From Bradyrhizobium sp. JYMT SZCCT0180 (GTDB taxonomy: Bacteria; Pseudomonadota; Alphaproteobacteria; Rhizobiales; Xanthobacteraceae): 64,000 nt of DNA. This document shows, one piece after another, positions 25,874 to 34,789 of this stretch. The notes below the pieces were generated by a model. It worked only from the letters and a program-made list of their open reading frames with translations, did no database searches and was not told the DNA's origin. Numbering within the stretch: the stretch's first letter is position 1; each line of letters opens with the position of its first letter. The position numbers were made by a program, and so were the translations under genes. The stretch is from the NCBI RefSeq assembly GCF_018130165.1, contig NZ_JAFCLZ010000032.1, positions 19,230-83,229 of the forward strand. Reading direction: 5' to 3'.

Positions 25874-25993
25874 GTCGTCCCGGCGAAGGCCGGGACCCAT
25901 ACGCCGCAGCCCATCGGCGAGAATGCTGGCGTTAGAGACCTTCTGCAACAACGAGTGCCGCGGGGTATGGGTCCCGGCCTTCGCCGGGACGAC
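25874..25993. repeat. Inverted repeat element with perfect 29-bp arms
   Basis: Arms at 25874-25902 and 25965-25993 are perfect reverse complements (29 bp; each starts or ends with GTCGTCCCGGCGAAGG and its complement). The 62-bp loop has no gene. The stretch from the HxlR stop (25803) to the next start (about 26100-26151) is otherwise empty. The arm core also forms the hairpin at 7949-7980. This is an intergenic repeat family, not a gene. Confidence 0.88.
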
Positions 25994-26150
25994 GCACGAT
26001 CTATCTAAACCGGCTGGTGCGTCGGTGCTGCTGTCCAACCACCCCATCCCAGCCACTCCACGCAAGACAGCATCCCCAGATGACCTCTCAACTGCTAGAA
26101 TGCCATCAAGCAAAACCGGCAGCACGAGACCGCCGGACGTGGAGGAAACC

Positions 26151-27698
26151 TTGTCCGTCCGCTATTACGACTGGATCGCCCATTTTGGCCGCCGCACGCC
26201 GGATAAAATCGCGGCGATCGACCTCGCCAGCCAGCGCCGGCTTTCCTATGCGGAGTTTGATGCGCGGATCTCGCTGCTCGCCACGCATCTGCGCGACAAA
26301 CTCAGGATCGCGCGCGGCGACCGGGTCGCGGTGCTGGCACTGAACACGTCAGATACGCTGGAGGTGCAGTTCGCCTGCTTCCGGATCGGCGCCGTGTTCC
26401 TGCCGCTCAACACCCGCCTCACCGTTCCCGAGCTACAGTTCATTGTCGGCGATGCCTCGCCCAAAGTCATGATCCACGACACGGACCTTGCCGAGGTCGC
26501 GCTATCGGTCGCCAAACTCTGCAACGTTTCATCGGCACTGCTGCTCGGTCCCGGCGGCTCCTATGAGGCAGCGATCGCCGCGTCGAAACCCCTCGATCGC
26601 GCCGAGATGGTCACGCTCGATGACATCTCGACCATCATGTACACCTCGGGCACCACGGGCCAGCCGAAGGGCGCGATCATTACCCACGGCATGACGTTCT
26701 GGAATTGCGTCAATCTCGGCGGTCCCGCGTACATCTCGCCGTCGTCGGTGCAGCTCACGGTGCTGCCACTGTTCCACACCGGCGGGCTGAATTGCTACAC
26801 CAATCCCGTGCTGCACGCCGGCGGCACCGTGCTGATCATGCGCGCGTTCGATCCAGCGCTCGCGCTGCAATTGATCAGCGATCCCTCCCAAGGCATCAAC
26901 CAGTTCTTCGGCGTGCCCGCGATCTACCAGTTCATGTCGCAGCATCCGTCGTTTGCTGCAGCCGATTTCAGCCGGCTCGTGATCGGCGGTGTCGGCGGCG
27001 CGCCGATGCCGGTGCCGCTGTTGAAAATATGGGAAGCCCGCGGCGTCGCCCTGCAGCAGGGGTACGGCATGACCGAGACCAGCCCCGCGGTGCTGACGCT
27101 CGACAAGGAGGACGCCGCGCGCAAGGCCGGCTCCTCCGGCAAGCCGGTGCTGCATACGGAAGTGCGGATCGTTCGCCCTGATGGGTCAGACGCCGATGTC
27201 GGCGAGCTGGGTGAACTCTGGGTCAAGGGACCGAACGTCACGCCCGGCTACTGGAACAGGCCGGACGCCAATCAATCATCCTTCACCGATGGCTGGCTGC
27301 ACACCGGCGACGCCACGCGCGTCGACGAAGAGGGTTTCTACTACATCGTCGATCGCTGGAAGGACATGTACATCTCCGGCGGCGAGAACGTCTATCCGGC
27401 CGAAGTCGAGAGTGTGCTGCATCAATTGACGGCTATCGCCGAAGCCGCCGTGATCGGCATCCCGAACGAGCAATGGGGCGAAGTCGGCATGGCGATCGTG
27501 GCCGTGAAGCCCGGCCATACGCTGTCAGCCGACGAAATCCACGCGCATTGCCAGGCCAATCTGGCGCGGTTCAAATGCCCGCGGCTGATCGAGTTCGTCG
27601 ACGCCCTGCCGCGCAACGCGACAGGGAAGATTCACAAGCCGACGCTGCGAAAGAATTTCAGCGTTTCGAAGCCGACCGACAAGGCCATTGCCTCGTGA
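26151..27698 (+). CDS. Acyl-CoA synthetase (AMP-forming)
   Basis: This ANL ligase has IMYTSGTTGQPKGAIITHG, QGYGMTETSP, the conserved Asp in LHTGDATRVDEEG, YISGGENVYPAEVE and the C-terminal PRNATGKIHKPTLR. The start is uncertain: the TTG at 26151 has GGAGG at 26141-26145 and gives SVRYYDWIAHFGRRTPDKIA, the usual N-terminus of this ligase group (515 residues). An in-frame ATG at 26100 gives 532 residues but has no ribosome site. It is transcribed with the HxlR gene's strand but separated from it by a palindromic element. The substrate is unknown; the N-terminus suggests a medium-chain or aromatic acid ligase. Confidence 0.88.
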   Translation: MSVRYYDWIAHFGRRTPDKIAAIDLASQRRLSYAEFDARISLLATHLRDKLRIARGDRVAVLALNTSDTLEVQFACFRIGAVFLPLNTRLTVPELQFIVGDASPKVMIHDTDLAEVALSVAKLCNVSSALLLGPGGSYEAAIAASKPLDRAEMVTLDDISTIMYTSGTTGQPKGAIITHGMTFWNCVNLGGPAYISPSSVQLTVLPLFHTGGLNCYTNPVLHAGGTVLIMRAFDPALALQLISDPSQGINQFFGVPAIYQFMSQHPSFAAADFSRLVIGGVGGAPMPVPLLKIWEARGVALQQGYGMTETSPAVLTLDKEDAARKAGSSGKPVLHTEVRIVRPDGSDADVGELGELWVKGPNVTPGYWNRPDANQSSFTDGWLHTGDATRVDEEGFYYIVDRWKDMYISGGENVYPAEVESVLHQLTAIAEAAVIGIPNEQWGEVGMAIVAVKPGHTLSADEIHAHCQANLARFKCPRLIEFVDALPRNATGKIHKPTLRKNFSVSKPTDKAIAS

Positions 27699-27717
27699 TC
27701 GCGCCGACAAACGAAAA

Positions 27718-27742
27718 GCCCGCCGGTTCATCACCGGCGGGC
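27718..27742 (+). terminator. Hairpin terminator after the acyl-CoA synthetase gene
   Basis: Perfect 10-bp stem GCCCGCCGGT/ACCGGCGGGC with loop TCATC, preceded by GAAAA and followed by CCTTGTCTC. It lies 20 bp after the ligase stop and before the convergent cold shock gene. The T-run is weak, so it could be a bidirectional or Rho-assisted terminator. Confidence 0.6.
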
Positions 27743-27808
27743 CCTTGTCTCAGAGGCTGATTAGAGGATCCCAGTACATCCGTGGTAATCCGTAATCAGC
27801 GACAACCT

Positions 27809-28018
27809 TTAGTCGACGCGAAGGTTCTCAGCGCTGGTCTTGCCGCGCATCGGGTCCTTCTTCGCTTCGAACGAGATCTTCTGACCTTCGTTGAGCGAGC
27901 TCAGGCCTGCGCGTTCGACAGCCGAGATGTGAACGAACACGTCCGTTCCGCCATCGTCGGGCTGAATGAAGCCAAAACCCTTGGTCGCGTTAAACCACTT
28001 AACTGTTCCGGTAGCCAT
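27809..28018 (-). CDS. cspA: Cold shock protein (CspA family)
   Basis: This 69-residue single cold-shock domain (OB fold) starts MATGTVKWFNATKGFGFI, with the RNP1 motif KGFGFI and the RNP2-like DVFVHIS. It binds single-stranded RNA and DNA and is expected in the cytoplasm. TTGGAGATAGTTAC gives the ribosome site. A 175-bp leader separates it from the upstream XRE gene on the same strand, long enough for its own promoter and a structured 5' UTR, as is common for csp genes. Confidence 0.95.
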   Translation of the reverse strand: MATGTVKWFNATKGFGFIQPDDGGTDVFVHISAVERAGLSSLNEGQKISFEAKKDPMRGKTSAENLRVD

Positions 28019-28193
28019 GTAACTATCTCCAAGATGCGCAAATGCGCTTTGCTCACACGACCTCCGCGTGAGCTTGATCCGATTTCAACGATGTCTTGGG
28101 GATGGGCCGGTGTCGGCGTAGTCAACAAGGCAAACGACAATTCGAATAGATGGGATATAGGCGACGATTGTGGCAAATACAAGGGCGCAACAG

Positions 28194-28964
28194 TTAACCG
28201 GGTAAAAACATGGCAAACGGCTCGTCGATCGTCCGCCGCAGACGTTCGCGATACAGCGCATAATTGGCATTATCGGACGAAATGCGCCCAAAACTCGGGT
28301 TTGCGACCATCTTGATCGGGACATACGCGATCGGAGCGGCAATCGGCGTCAGCATGGAGCCGCGCCCCGCCAGCAGCGTGGTGATGATGCCGTACATTTC
28401 GCCAGATATGGCCACGCGCGCCACCGTGATCAGGCGATGCTGACCGTTCCGGTTGGTGACGAGATAGATGTGGCCGGACTGGTTCGGCACCGCGACTTCG
28501 CCGAACTGGGTGTACAGGGCATCTTGCCGCTCGCCTTCGTGGAATACGAGCGATGAAGCCGCATCACTCCAGACAATCTCGGTGAGGTAGGCGAAGATCG
28601 CGTCCTTGTCGCCGAACGACGGCCGTATCGTGACATAGGCGCCTTCGATCCACGCCACCGCGCGGCGCGAATAAGCACCCAACCCATCCGGCGCGATGTC
28701 GCCATTGACCGGTGCGGCCGGCGCCGGCGCGTCAGGCGTCTTGCGCAGGGATACGCCGAGCGCCTGTTCGAGCCGGACCGTGGTCGCGAGCGTGAACGGA
28801 CGGCGGCCGCCGAGCACCTTCTCCAGCGTCGAAAGACTGAGTTTTGCGAGCTCGGCCAGCGACTGGCGGGAGATGCGGCGGCGGGCGATCTCCTCCCGAA
28901 TGGTATCGGCGATCTGCCGGCTTTGTTCGGCGGAAAGCTGCTTGTCCGGCGTCGGCATCGTCAC
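28194..28964 (-). CDS. XRE-family helix-turn-helix regulator with C-terminal sensor-like domain
   Basis: This 256-residue protein has an N-terminal HTH (RISRQSLAELAKLSLSTLEK followed by VLGGRRPFTLATTVRLEQ, residues about 30-70), an Ala/Pro linker, and a C-terminal domain of roughly 150 residues (from AYSRRAVAWIEGAYVTIRPS) that I do not recognise. The C-terminal domain has alternating strand-like segments and may bind a ligand. An alternative start two codons in (MPTPDK) is possible. It is divergent from the sortase-substrate gene and upstream of cspA. Its targets are not visible. Confidence 0.8.
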   Translation of the reverse strand: MTMPTPDKQLSAEQSRQIADTIREEIARRRISRQSLAELAKLSLSTLEKVLGGRRPFTLATTVRLEQALGVSLRKTPDAPAPAAPVNGDIAPDGLGAYSRRAVAWIEGAYVTIRPSFGDKDAIFAYLTEIVWSDAASSLVFHEGERQDALYTQFGEVAVPNQSGHIYLVTNRNGQHRLITVARVAISGEMYGIITTLLAGRGSMLTPIAAPIAYVPIKMVANPSFGRISSDNANYALYRERLRRTIDEPFAMFLPG

Positions 28965-29149
28965 CCCTGTTCGGCCTGTTTGGGCAGTCTACCAGACGCA
29001 CAATCCATCACAAACCCGCACAAAGCCGCCCCTGCCGTGGCGCACGGCGCTGGCGTCGGGCTGAACAAGGCCGATCATTCCGCTCGCGCCAGTCAGCGCG
29101 TTACCGGAGATTCCTTCCCACGACGAACACGTCGCACGGAGTGAAGGAA

Positions 29150-31426
29150 ATGATGATTTGCGGTGAAATCCAGCCCGACAGGCGATCGCGCCTGTCGCGC
29201 AAAATGCGCGTAATCCTGTTCTTCGCCTTTGAAGGCGCCGCCGCACTCCTGATCGGATTTGCGGCCTTATTTTTGAGTTTGCCGGCCTGGTCCGCCGAGC
29301 GCACGCAGACCGCCTTCCTCAAGCCCGGCGACGCCCGTTCCGGTTCGCTGCTGCTGAAAACCGAAGACGGCTATGCCGACGCCTCGCGGCTCGGCATCGA
29401 TGTCGATATCACCGTGTCCGGCCCTACGGTCCGCGCCCGCGTCACGCAAGTGTTCCGCAACCCGACACAAGACTGGGTCGAGGCGGTTTACGTCTATCCG
29501 CTGCCGTCCGGCGGCGCCGTCGATACGCTGAAGATGGTGGTCGGCGACCGCGTCATCGTCGGCGACATCAAGGAGCGGCAACAGGCCCGCATCATCTATG
29601 AGCAGGCGGCACGCAACGGACAGAAGGCGGCGCTGACCGAACAGGAGCGACCGAACATCTTCACCAACTCGGTCGCCAATATCGGCCCCGGCGAAACCGT
29701 GCTGGTGCAGATCGAGTATCAGGAGCCGGTGCAACAGAGCGGCAATGAATTCTCGCTGCGGCTGCCGATGGTGATCGGACCGCGCTACAATCCCGCACCT
29801 GTCGTGCAGAGCGTCGACTTCCGGCCCGGTAACGGTGGCTGGGGCGCCAGCAAATCCGATCCAGTGCCGGACCGCGACCGCATCTCTCCGCACGTGCTCG
29901 ACCCCGCGACCAACGCGCCGGTCAATCCGACCAGCATCACGGTGCGGCTGCAGGCCGGCTTCCCGCTCGGCGAGATCAAGAGCCATCATCACACCGTCAA
30001 GACCGAAAGCCCAGACGGCAGCACGTTCATCATCAAGCTCGCCGAAGGCGCGGTGCCGGCGGATCGCGATTTTGAGCTGACCTGGAAGCCTGCCGCGGAG
30101 AAGGCGCCGTCGGTCGGCCTGTTCCGTGAACATGTCGGCGGCAATGATTATCTGCTCGCCTTCGTGACACCGCCTTCGGTCGAACAGAACGACAAAAAGC
30201 CGCTGCCGCGCGAGGTGATCTTCGTGATCGACAATTCCGGCTCGATGGGCGGCGTCTCGATCATCCAGGCCAAGGCCAGCCTCACTTACGCGCTCGGCCG
30301 CCTGCAGCCCACCGATCGCTTCAACGTGATTCGCTTCGATCACACCATGGAGATGCTGTTCCCGGCCTCGGTGCCGGCTGACCGCGAGCGAGTCGGTCAG
30401 GCCACCTCGTTCGTCGGCGCGCTGCAGGCCAATGGCGGCACCGAAATGGTGCCGGCGATGCGCGCCGCGCTCAGCGACACCGCCCCCGGCGGCGATACCA
30501 ACTATGTCCGTCAGGTCGTGTTCCTGACCGACGGCGCGATCGGCAATGAGCAGCAATTGTTCGAGACCATCAACGCGCTGCGTGGCCGCTCGCGCATCTT
30601 CATGGTCGGCATCGGCTCCGCGCCAAACACCCATCTGATGACGCGCGCCGCCGAACTGGGCCGCGGTGCCTTCACCCATATCGGCTCGGTGGAGCAGGTC
30701 GAGGAGCGCATGCGCGGGCTGTTTTCCAAGCTGGAGAATCCCGCGGTGACGAATCTCACCGCCAAATTCTCCGATGCAGCGGCTGACATCACGCCATCGG
30801 CGATCCCGGACCTCTACCGCGATGAGCCGCTGATCCTTGCCGCCAAGCTCGACAAGCTCGCCGGCTCGGTCGAGATCAAGGGCCGGATCGGCGACCGTCC
30901 GTGGGTGGTGACGCTTCCGCTGGCGAATGCGGCCGAGGGCAAGGGCCTGTCGAAACTGTGGGCGCGGCGCAAGATTGCCGACGCCGAAGTTGCGCGCACC
31001 ACGCGGCAGGAGAGCCCGGAGGATGCCGACAAGACAATCCTCGCGCTGGCGCTCGATCATCAACTGGTGACGCGACTGACCAGCCTCGTTGCGGTCGACA
31101 AGACGCCGAGCCGTCCCGAAGGCGAGCCGCTGAAGGTCTCGGAACTGCCGATCAACCTGCCGGCCGGTTGGGATTTCGCCAAAGTGTTCGGTGAACGCCA
31201 ACGCCTGCCGGTCGCGCCGACGGAACGTCGCGCCGAGGCCGGCGAGGCCAGGGTTCAGGTTGCGGCATTGAAACGCGCCGCCCCTGCGGTCACGGCAACG
31301 CCAAGCACGGTCCAGCTCCCGAAGACGGCGACCGACGCCGAGCTGAAAATGATCCTGGGTGTGATCTTCCTCATATTCAGTCTTGCCCTGTTCGCGTTCA
31401 ATCGGCGCCAGGCGTTGATCCCCTGA
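29150..31426 (+). CDS. VIT/VWA-domain surface protein with LPKTA sorting signal (substrate of the downstream sortase)
   Basis: This 758-residue protein has an N-terminal membrane signal (about residues 20-50, ending PAWSA), a VIT domain (about 60-190; TQVFRNPTQDWVEAVYVYPL), and a von Willebrand A domain whose MIDAS motif is D361-N-S363-G-S365 (VIFVIDNSGSMGG). The C-terminus is a sorting signal: LPKTA at 723-727, a hydrophobic helix (LKMILGVIFLIFSLALFAF) and RR near the end. This matches the family named marine proteobacterial sortase target protein. AAGGAA before the ATG at 29150 fixes the start; the frame continues to 28844 but overlaps the divergent XRE gene. The sortase gene follows after one palindromic repeat. 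Confidence 0.9.
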   Translation: MMICGEIQPDRRSRLSRKMRVILFFAFEGAAALLIGFAALFLSLPAWSAERTQTAFLKPGDARSGSLLLKTEDGYADASRLGIDVDITVSGPTVRARVTQVFRNPTQDWVEAVYVYPLPSGGAVDTLKMVVGDRVIVGDIKERQQARIIYEQAARNGQKAALTEQERPNIFTNSVANIGPGETVLVQIEYQEPVQQSGNEFSLRLPMVIGPRYNPAPVVQSVDFRPGNGGWGASKSDPVPDRDRISPHVLDPATNAPVNPTSITVRLQAGFPLGEIKSHHHTVKTESPDGSTFIIKLAEGAVPADRDFELTWKPAAEKAPSVGLFREHVGGNDYLLAFVTPPSVEQNDKKPLPREVIFVIDNSGSMGGVSIIQAKASLTYALGRLQPTDRFNVIRFDHTMEMLFPASVPADRERVGQATSFVGALQANGGTEMVPAMRAALSDTAPGGDTNYVRQVVFLTDGAIGNEQQLFETINALRGRSRIFMVGIGSAPNTHLMTRAAELGRGAFTHIGSVEQVEERMRGLFSKLENPAVTNLTAKFSDAAADITPSAIPDLYRDEPLILAAKLDKLAGSVEIKGRIGDRPWVVTLPLANAAEGKGLSKLWARRKIADAEVARTTRQESPEDADKTILALALDHQLVTRLTSLVAVDKTPSRPEGEPLKVSELPINLPAGWDFAKVFGERQRLPVAPTERRAEAGEARVQVAALKRAAPAVTATPSTVQLPKTATDAELKMILGVIFLIFSLALFAFNRRQALIP

Positions 31427-31521
31427 CGCCCCCTTGACGGAGGAGGCCCCCCAAGCTCCTCCCGAATGCGCGCGCGGCCCTCCGTCCCCCAGGGTCGCGC
31501 GCGCGACTTTTTCCTCACCGT

Positions 31522-31631
31522 CGTCATTGCGAGCGAAGCGACTTGTCCGCCGTAGCTCAACGAGCGAAGGCGGAAGCAATCCACCTCGCGGCAAAGAAAG
31601 TATGGATTGCTTCGCTACGCTCGCAATGACG
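31522..31631. repeat. Palindromic intergenic element (CGTCATTGCGAGCG family)
   Basis: A 110-bp element with terminal arms CGTCATTGCGAGCGAAGCGA and TCGCTACGCTCGCAATGACG, reverse complements with one mismatch. An inner pair, GGAAGCAATCC and GGATTGCTTC, also pairs. It lies between the VWA protein and its sortase and contains no gene. Its right end adjoins the ribosome site of the sortase gene, so it may affect translation of the sortase relative to its substrate. Confidence 0.85.
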
Positions 31632-31643
31632 GGAGGTTCCCAA

Positions 31644-32210
31644 ATGCGCCGCATCCTCCCTCTCCTCCTCGCACTCTCCGGCCTCATCCTGTTCGGCCAG
31701 GGCGGCTACATCCACGCCAAGGCGCTGCTCGCGCAAATCCTGCTCGAGCGCGCCTTCACTGAATCCATCGCCACCGGTCGCGAGACAAAACCGTGGTCAT
31801 GGGCGGATATCTGGCCGGTGGCCCGCATCGAAATAAAGCGGATCCATGCCAGCACCATCGTGCTGGCCGGCAGCAGCGGCCAGGCGCTCGCGTTCGGGCC
31901 GGGTCATGTCGAGAACACGCCCGATGCGGGCGAACGCGGCGTGGCGGTCTACTCCGCGCACCGCGATACGCACTTCCGCTTCCTGCAAAGTGTCGCCATC
32001 GGCGACGAGATCGACGTCACGCGCCGCGACGGCAAGAAATTCCGATATCGCGCCGATTCGACCTCGATCGTGCGTTTCGATGCTTCGGGCATCGATCCGT
32101 TGCGCGACGGATATCAGCTGGTGCTGTCGACCTGCTGGCCGTTCGAGGCGCTGACGCCAGGGCCGGATCGCTATCTCCTGCACGCCACCATGATCGGGCC
32201 TGTTCCCTGA
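31644..32210 (+). CDS. Class GN-type sortase (transpeptidase)
   Basis: This 188-residue sortase has an N-terminal membrane anchor (residues 4-20) and the sortase catalytic triad: H106 in YSAHRDTHF, C164 in LSTCWPF and R176 in PGPDRYLLHAT. It cleaves an LPxTG-like signal and links the protein to an acceptor; in Gram-negative bacteria the acceptor is not well defined. The AHRDTHF and STCWPF forms fit the Gram-negative class GN. GGGAGG 7 bp before the ATG at 31644 fixes the start. The only visible substrate is the LPKTA-bearing VIT/VWA protein directly upstream, so the pair is a dedicated system. Confidence 0.92.
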   Translation: MRRILPLLLALSGLILFGQGGYIHAKALLAQILLERAFTESIATGRETKPWSWADIWPVARIEIKRIHASTIVLAGSSGQALAFGPGHVENTPDAGERGVAVYSAHRDTHFRFLQSVAIGDEIDVTRRDGKKFRYRADSTSIVRFDASGIDPLRDGYQLVLSTCWPFEALTPGPDRYLLHATMIGPVP

Positions 32211-32408
32211 GTTCATCCGCCCGTCAATCCCGGGACGCGACAAATACTCCGCCTGCCGGGATATCGTGCGCTACGCGAAGGGCGCTATCGGGCCAACGCG
32301 TGTTGCCACCCTCCTCAAGTCTCAATAGAAAGAATGAAAACGCATGGCCGAAGCGCTCGCACGAGATCGCCGTCTGCCAAAGGAAACAACAAGGTAAGGG
32401 CACGCTCC

Positions 32409-34631
32409 ATGGAAGCTCGGGTAGTCAACGCGCAGCATTCGGCCGAAAACTGGTCGCCCTCGTCCGACGCCAGCGACATCGTCAAAAGCATCCATGCGAT
32501 GCTGCACCCGCGCAACATCGTGCTGGTCGGCGCGACCGACAAGCCCGGGAACTACGCCGAGCGCATCTGGAACAATCTGGTCAAGTATCAATATAAGGGC
32601 AAACTGTTCCCCGTTAATTCCAAGCGCGAAACGATCTGGGGCGTACCTTGCTACAAGGATTTCGCCAGCCTGCCGGAAAAGCCCGACCACGTGCTGGTGC
32701 TGGTGCCGGCGCGTTTCGCGGTGCAGGTGATCCGCGACGCCGCGGCGGCCGGTGCGCGTTCCGCCACCATCGTCACCTCGGGCTTCAGCGAGTTGCAGGA
32801 CGCCGAAAGCCAGCGGCTGGCGGTCGAACTGAAAGAGGCGGTGCGTGAAACCGGCTTGGCAGTCACCGGCCCGAATTGCCTCGGTAATCTGAGCGCGGGC
32901 GAAAACCTGTTCACCAATATCGACGACCGCATCGTGACGATGGAAGCCGGTCCCGTCGCGATCGCCGGTCAATCCGGCGCGATCGTGATGGCGATCCGGC
33001 AGGCGCTGGAGGATCGCGGCGTCGGTGTCGGCTACATGGTCACGACCGGCAACGAGACCGGGCTGGAGACGCCGGATCTGATGGCCTATTTCGCGGCCGA
33101 TCCCTCGATCCGCGTCATCGTGGTCTATCTGGAAGGCGTGCGGAACACCAAAGTGTTCCGCGAGGCCTGCAAGGCGGCGCGTGCCGCCGGCAAGCCGGTG
33201 ATCGCGCTCAAGCTCGGCGCCTCCGAGGGCGGCCGTGCGGCGGCGATGGCGCATACCGGCGCGCTGGCCGGCTCGATCCAAACCTTCGATGCGATCTCGA
33301 CGCGCGAAGGCGTGATCCGCGTTCGCGGCCTCGATGAACTGATCGAGACCACCGAATGTTTCGTGCATGCCGAACCGCCGAAGAGCAATCGCCTCGCCGC
33401 GGTGTCGCTGTCGGGCGGCAAGCGCGGCCTCTTGATCGACGCGTTCGATTCAGCCGGGCTCGCCTTCGCGCCGCTGAGCGCGGACGCGACCGAGAAGCTC
33501 GCAAAGATGCTCGGACCGGGCAGCATCGTCGGCAATCCGCTCGACGCCGGATTTGCCGCCGTGGTCGATCCCTCCGTCTACATGCAGTCGATCAAGATCA
33601 TGATCGACGATCCCGACACCGATATCGTGATCATCGACGCCGAACTGCCGAAGGCGCCGCATGAACTGCGCGAGCGCAATCTGCGTATCGTCAACGACAT
33701 GGCGGGCGCCGCCAGCAAGCCCGTGGTCTATATCAGCGCGATGTCGATCGGCTTTACCGAGTTCACCAAGGGCCTGCGCAAGTCGCTGCCGAACATCGCG
33801 GTCATGCAAGGCCTTGACCGCGCGGTGGGCGCGATCAAGTCGCTGATCGAATATGCGAGCTTGCGCAAAGTCGTGCCGGAGATCGCGTCGAGTTCGAAGG
33901 CTTCCGCCCGTGCCGTGCTGGAGAAGACGCTAAAGAGCGCCAACGGCGCCGCGGCGCTCGACGAAGTCGCCTCGAAGAAACTGCTGAAGGCCTACGGCAT
34001 TCCGGTCTCGAAGGAAGAGATCGCGCAGACCGCGGCGGACGCAGTGAAGATCGCCAAGAAGATCGGTTTCCCCGTGGTCGCCAAGGTGGTCAGCGCCGAG
34101 ATCCTGCACAAGTCGGACATTGGCGGTGTGGTGCTGAACATCAACAATGCCGCCGAGGTGAAGAAGGCGTTCAACGACATCACCGCGCGGGTCAGGAAGC
34201 TGAAGAACAAGCCGAAGCTCGAAGGCATTCTGATCGCGCAGCAGGTCAAGTCCGATTTCGAACTCGTGGTCGGCGCCTCGCTCGACGCCGAAATGGGCCC
34301 CGTGGTGCTGTTCGGCACCGGCGGCGTCGATATCGAACTGATGAAGGACGTGGCGCTCGCCGGCGCGCCGCTCGATGCCGACGAGGCGAAACAACTGATC
34401 GGCAAGACCAAGGCAGGCGTCAAGATGAAAGGCTATCGCGGCAAGCCCGCGCTGCACGAGGCTTCCGCGGTGAAGGCGCTGGTTGGGCTATCCAATCTGA
34501 TGGCGGACGCGGGAACCCGCATTGCGTCGATCGACGTCAATCCGTTCCTGATCAACAGCAAGGTCGGCGTCGCCGTCGACGGCCTGATCGTGCTCAACAA
34601 CGCCGCGGCCAACAAGGCGGCGGGGCACTGA
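32409..34631 (+). CDS. ADP-forming acetyl-CoA synthetase family (acyl-CoA synthetase with CoA-binding and ATP-grasp domains)
   Basis: This 740-residue fused NDP-forming acyl-CoA synthetase has an N-terminal CoA-binding Rossmann domain (HPRNIVLVGATDKPGNYAE), the succinyl-CoA-ligase-like region with the phospho-His area (AMAHTGALAGS), and a C-terminal ATP-grasp domain (KKLLKAYGIPVSKEEIA, GFPVVAKVVSAEILHKSDIG, GTGGVDIELMKD). It makes or breaks acyl-CoA at the cost or gain of ATP. No acetyltransferase domain is present, unlike Pat proteins. The ATG at 32409 is preferred over one at 32334, which adds a basic, non-conserved leader; neither ribosome site is strong. It is transcribed alone and its acyl group is unknown. 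Confidence 0.88.
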   Translation: MEARVVNAQHSAENWSPSSDASDIVKSIHAMLHPRNIVLVGATDKPGNYAERIWNNLVKYQYKGKLFPVNSKRETIWGVPCYKDFASLPEKPDHVLVLVPARFAVQVIRDAAAAGARSATIVTSGFSELQDAESQRLAVELKEAVRETGLAVTGPNCLGNLSAGENLFTNIDDRIVTMEAGPVAIAGQSGAIVMAIRQALEDRGVGVGYMVTTGNETGLETPDLMAYFAADPSIRVIVVYLEGVRNTKVFREACKAARAAGKPVIALKLGASEGGRAAAMAHTGALAGSIQTFDAISTREGVIRVRGLDELIETTECFVHAEPPKSNRLAAVSLSGGKRGLLIDAFDSAGLAFAPLSADATEKLAKMLGPGSIVGNPLDAGFAAVVDPSVYMQSIKIMIDDPDTDIVIIDAELPKAPHELRERNLRIVNDMAGAASKPVVYISAMSIGFTEFTKGLRKSLPNIAVMQGLDRAVGAIKSLIEYASLRKVVPEIASSSKASARAVLEKTLKSANGAAALDEVASKKLLKAYGIPVSKEEIAQTAADAVKIAKKIGFPVVAKVVSAEILHKSDIGGVVLNINNAAEVKKAFNDITARVRKLKNKPKLEGILIAQQVKSDFELVVGASLDAEMGPVVLFGTGGVDIELMKDVALAGAPLDADEAKQLIGKTKAGVKMKGYRGKPALHEASAVKALVGLSNLMADAGTRIASIDVNPFLINSKVGVAVDGLIVLNNAAANKAAGH

Positions 34632-34645
34632 CGGTGCCTCTCCTC

Positions 34646-34778
34646 CCTCGCCCCGCCCTTGCGGGGAGAGGGTTGGGGTGAGGGGCTCTATCCGCAGCGG
34701 CGGTGCTAACTGAAAGACCTGTACCCCCTCACCCGGATCGCAAGAGCGATCCGACCTCTCCCCGCAAGCGGGGCGAGG
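34646..34778. repeat. GC-rich palindromic element
   Basis: Arms at 34646-34671 (CCTCGCCCCGCCCTTGCG...) and 34755-34778 (CCTCTCCCCGCAAGCGGGGC...) are reverse complements with a 2-bp length difference. The inner GGGTTGGGGTGAGGGG and CCCCCTCACCC pair as well. It lies between the convergent acyl-CoA synthetase and protease genes. Similar in style to 16830-16969 but with a different sequence. Confidence 0.82.
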
Positions 34779-34789
34779 TTAAGTAAAGC

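Noticed and set aside
29267..31687. Very long minus-strand open frame (806 codons) over the VIT/VWA gene
   Set aside because: Its product is Arg/His-rich without domains, and it mirrors the codon bias of the real gene on the other strand, which has signal peptide, MIDAS and sorting signal.
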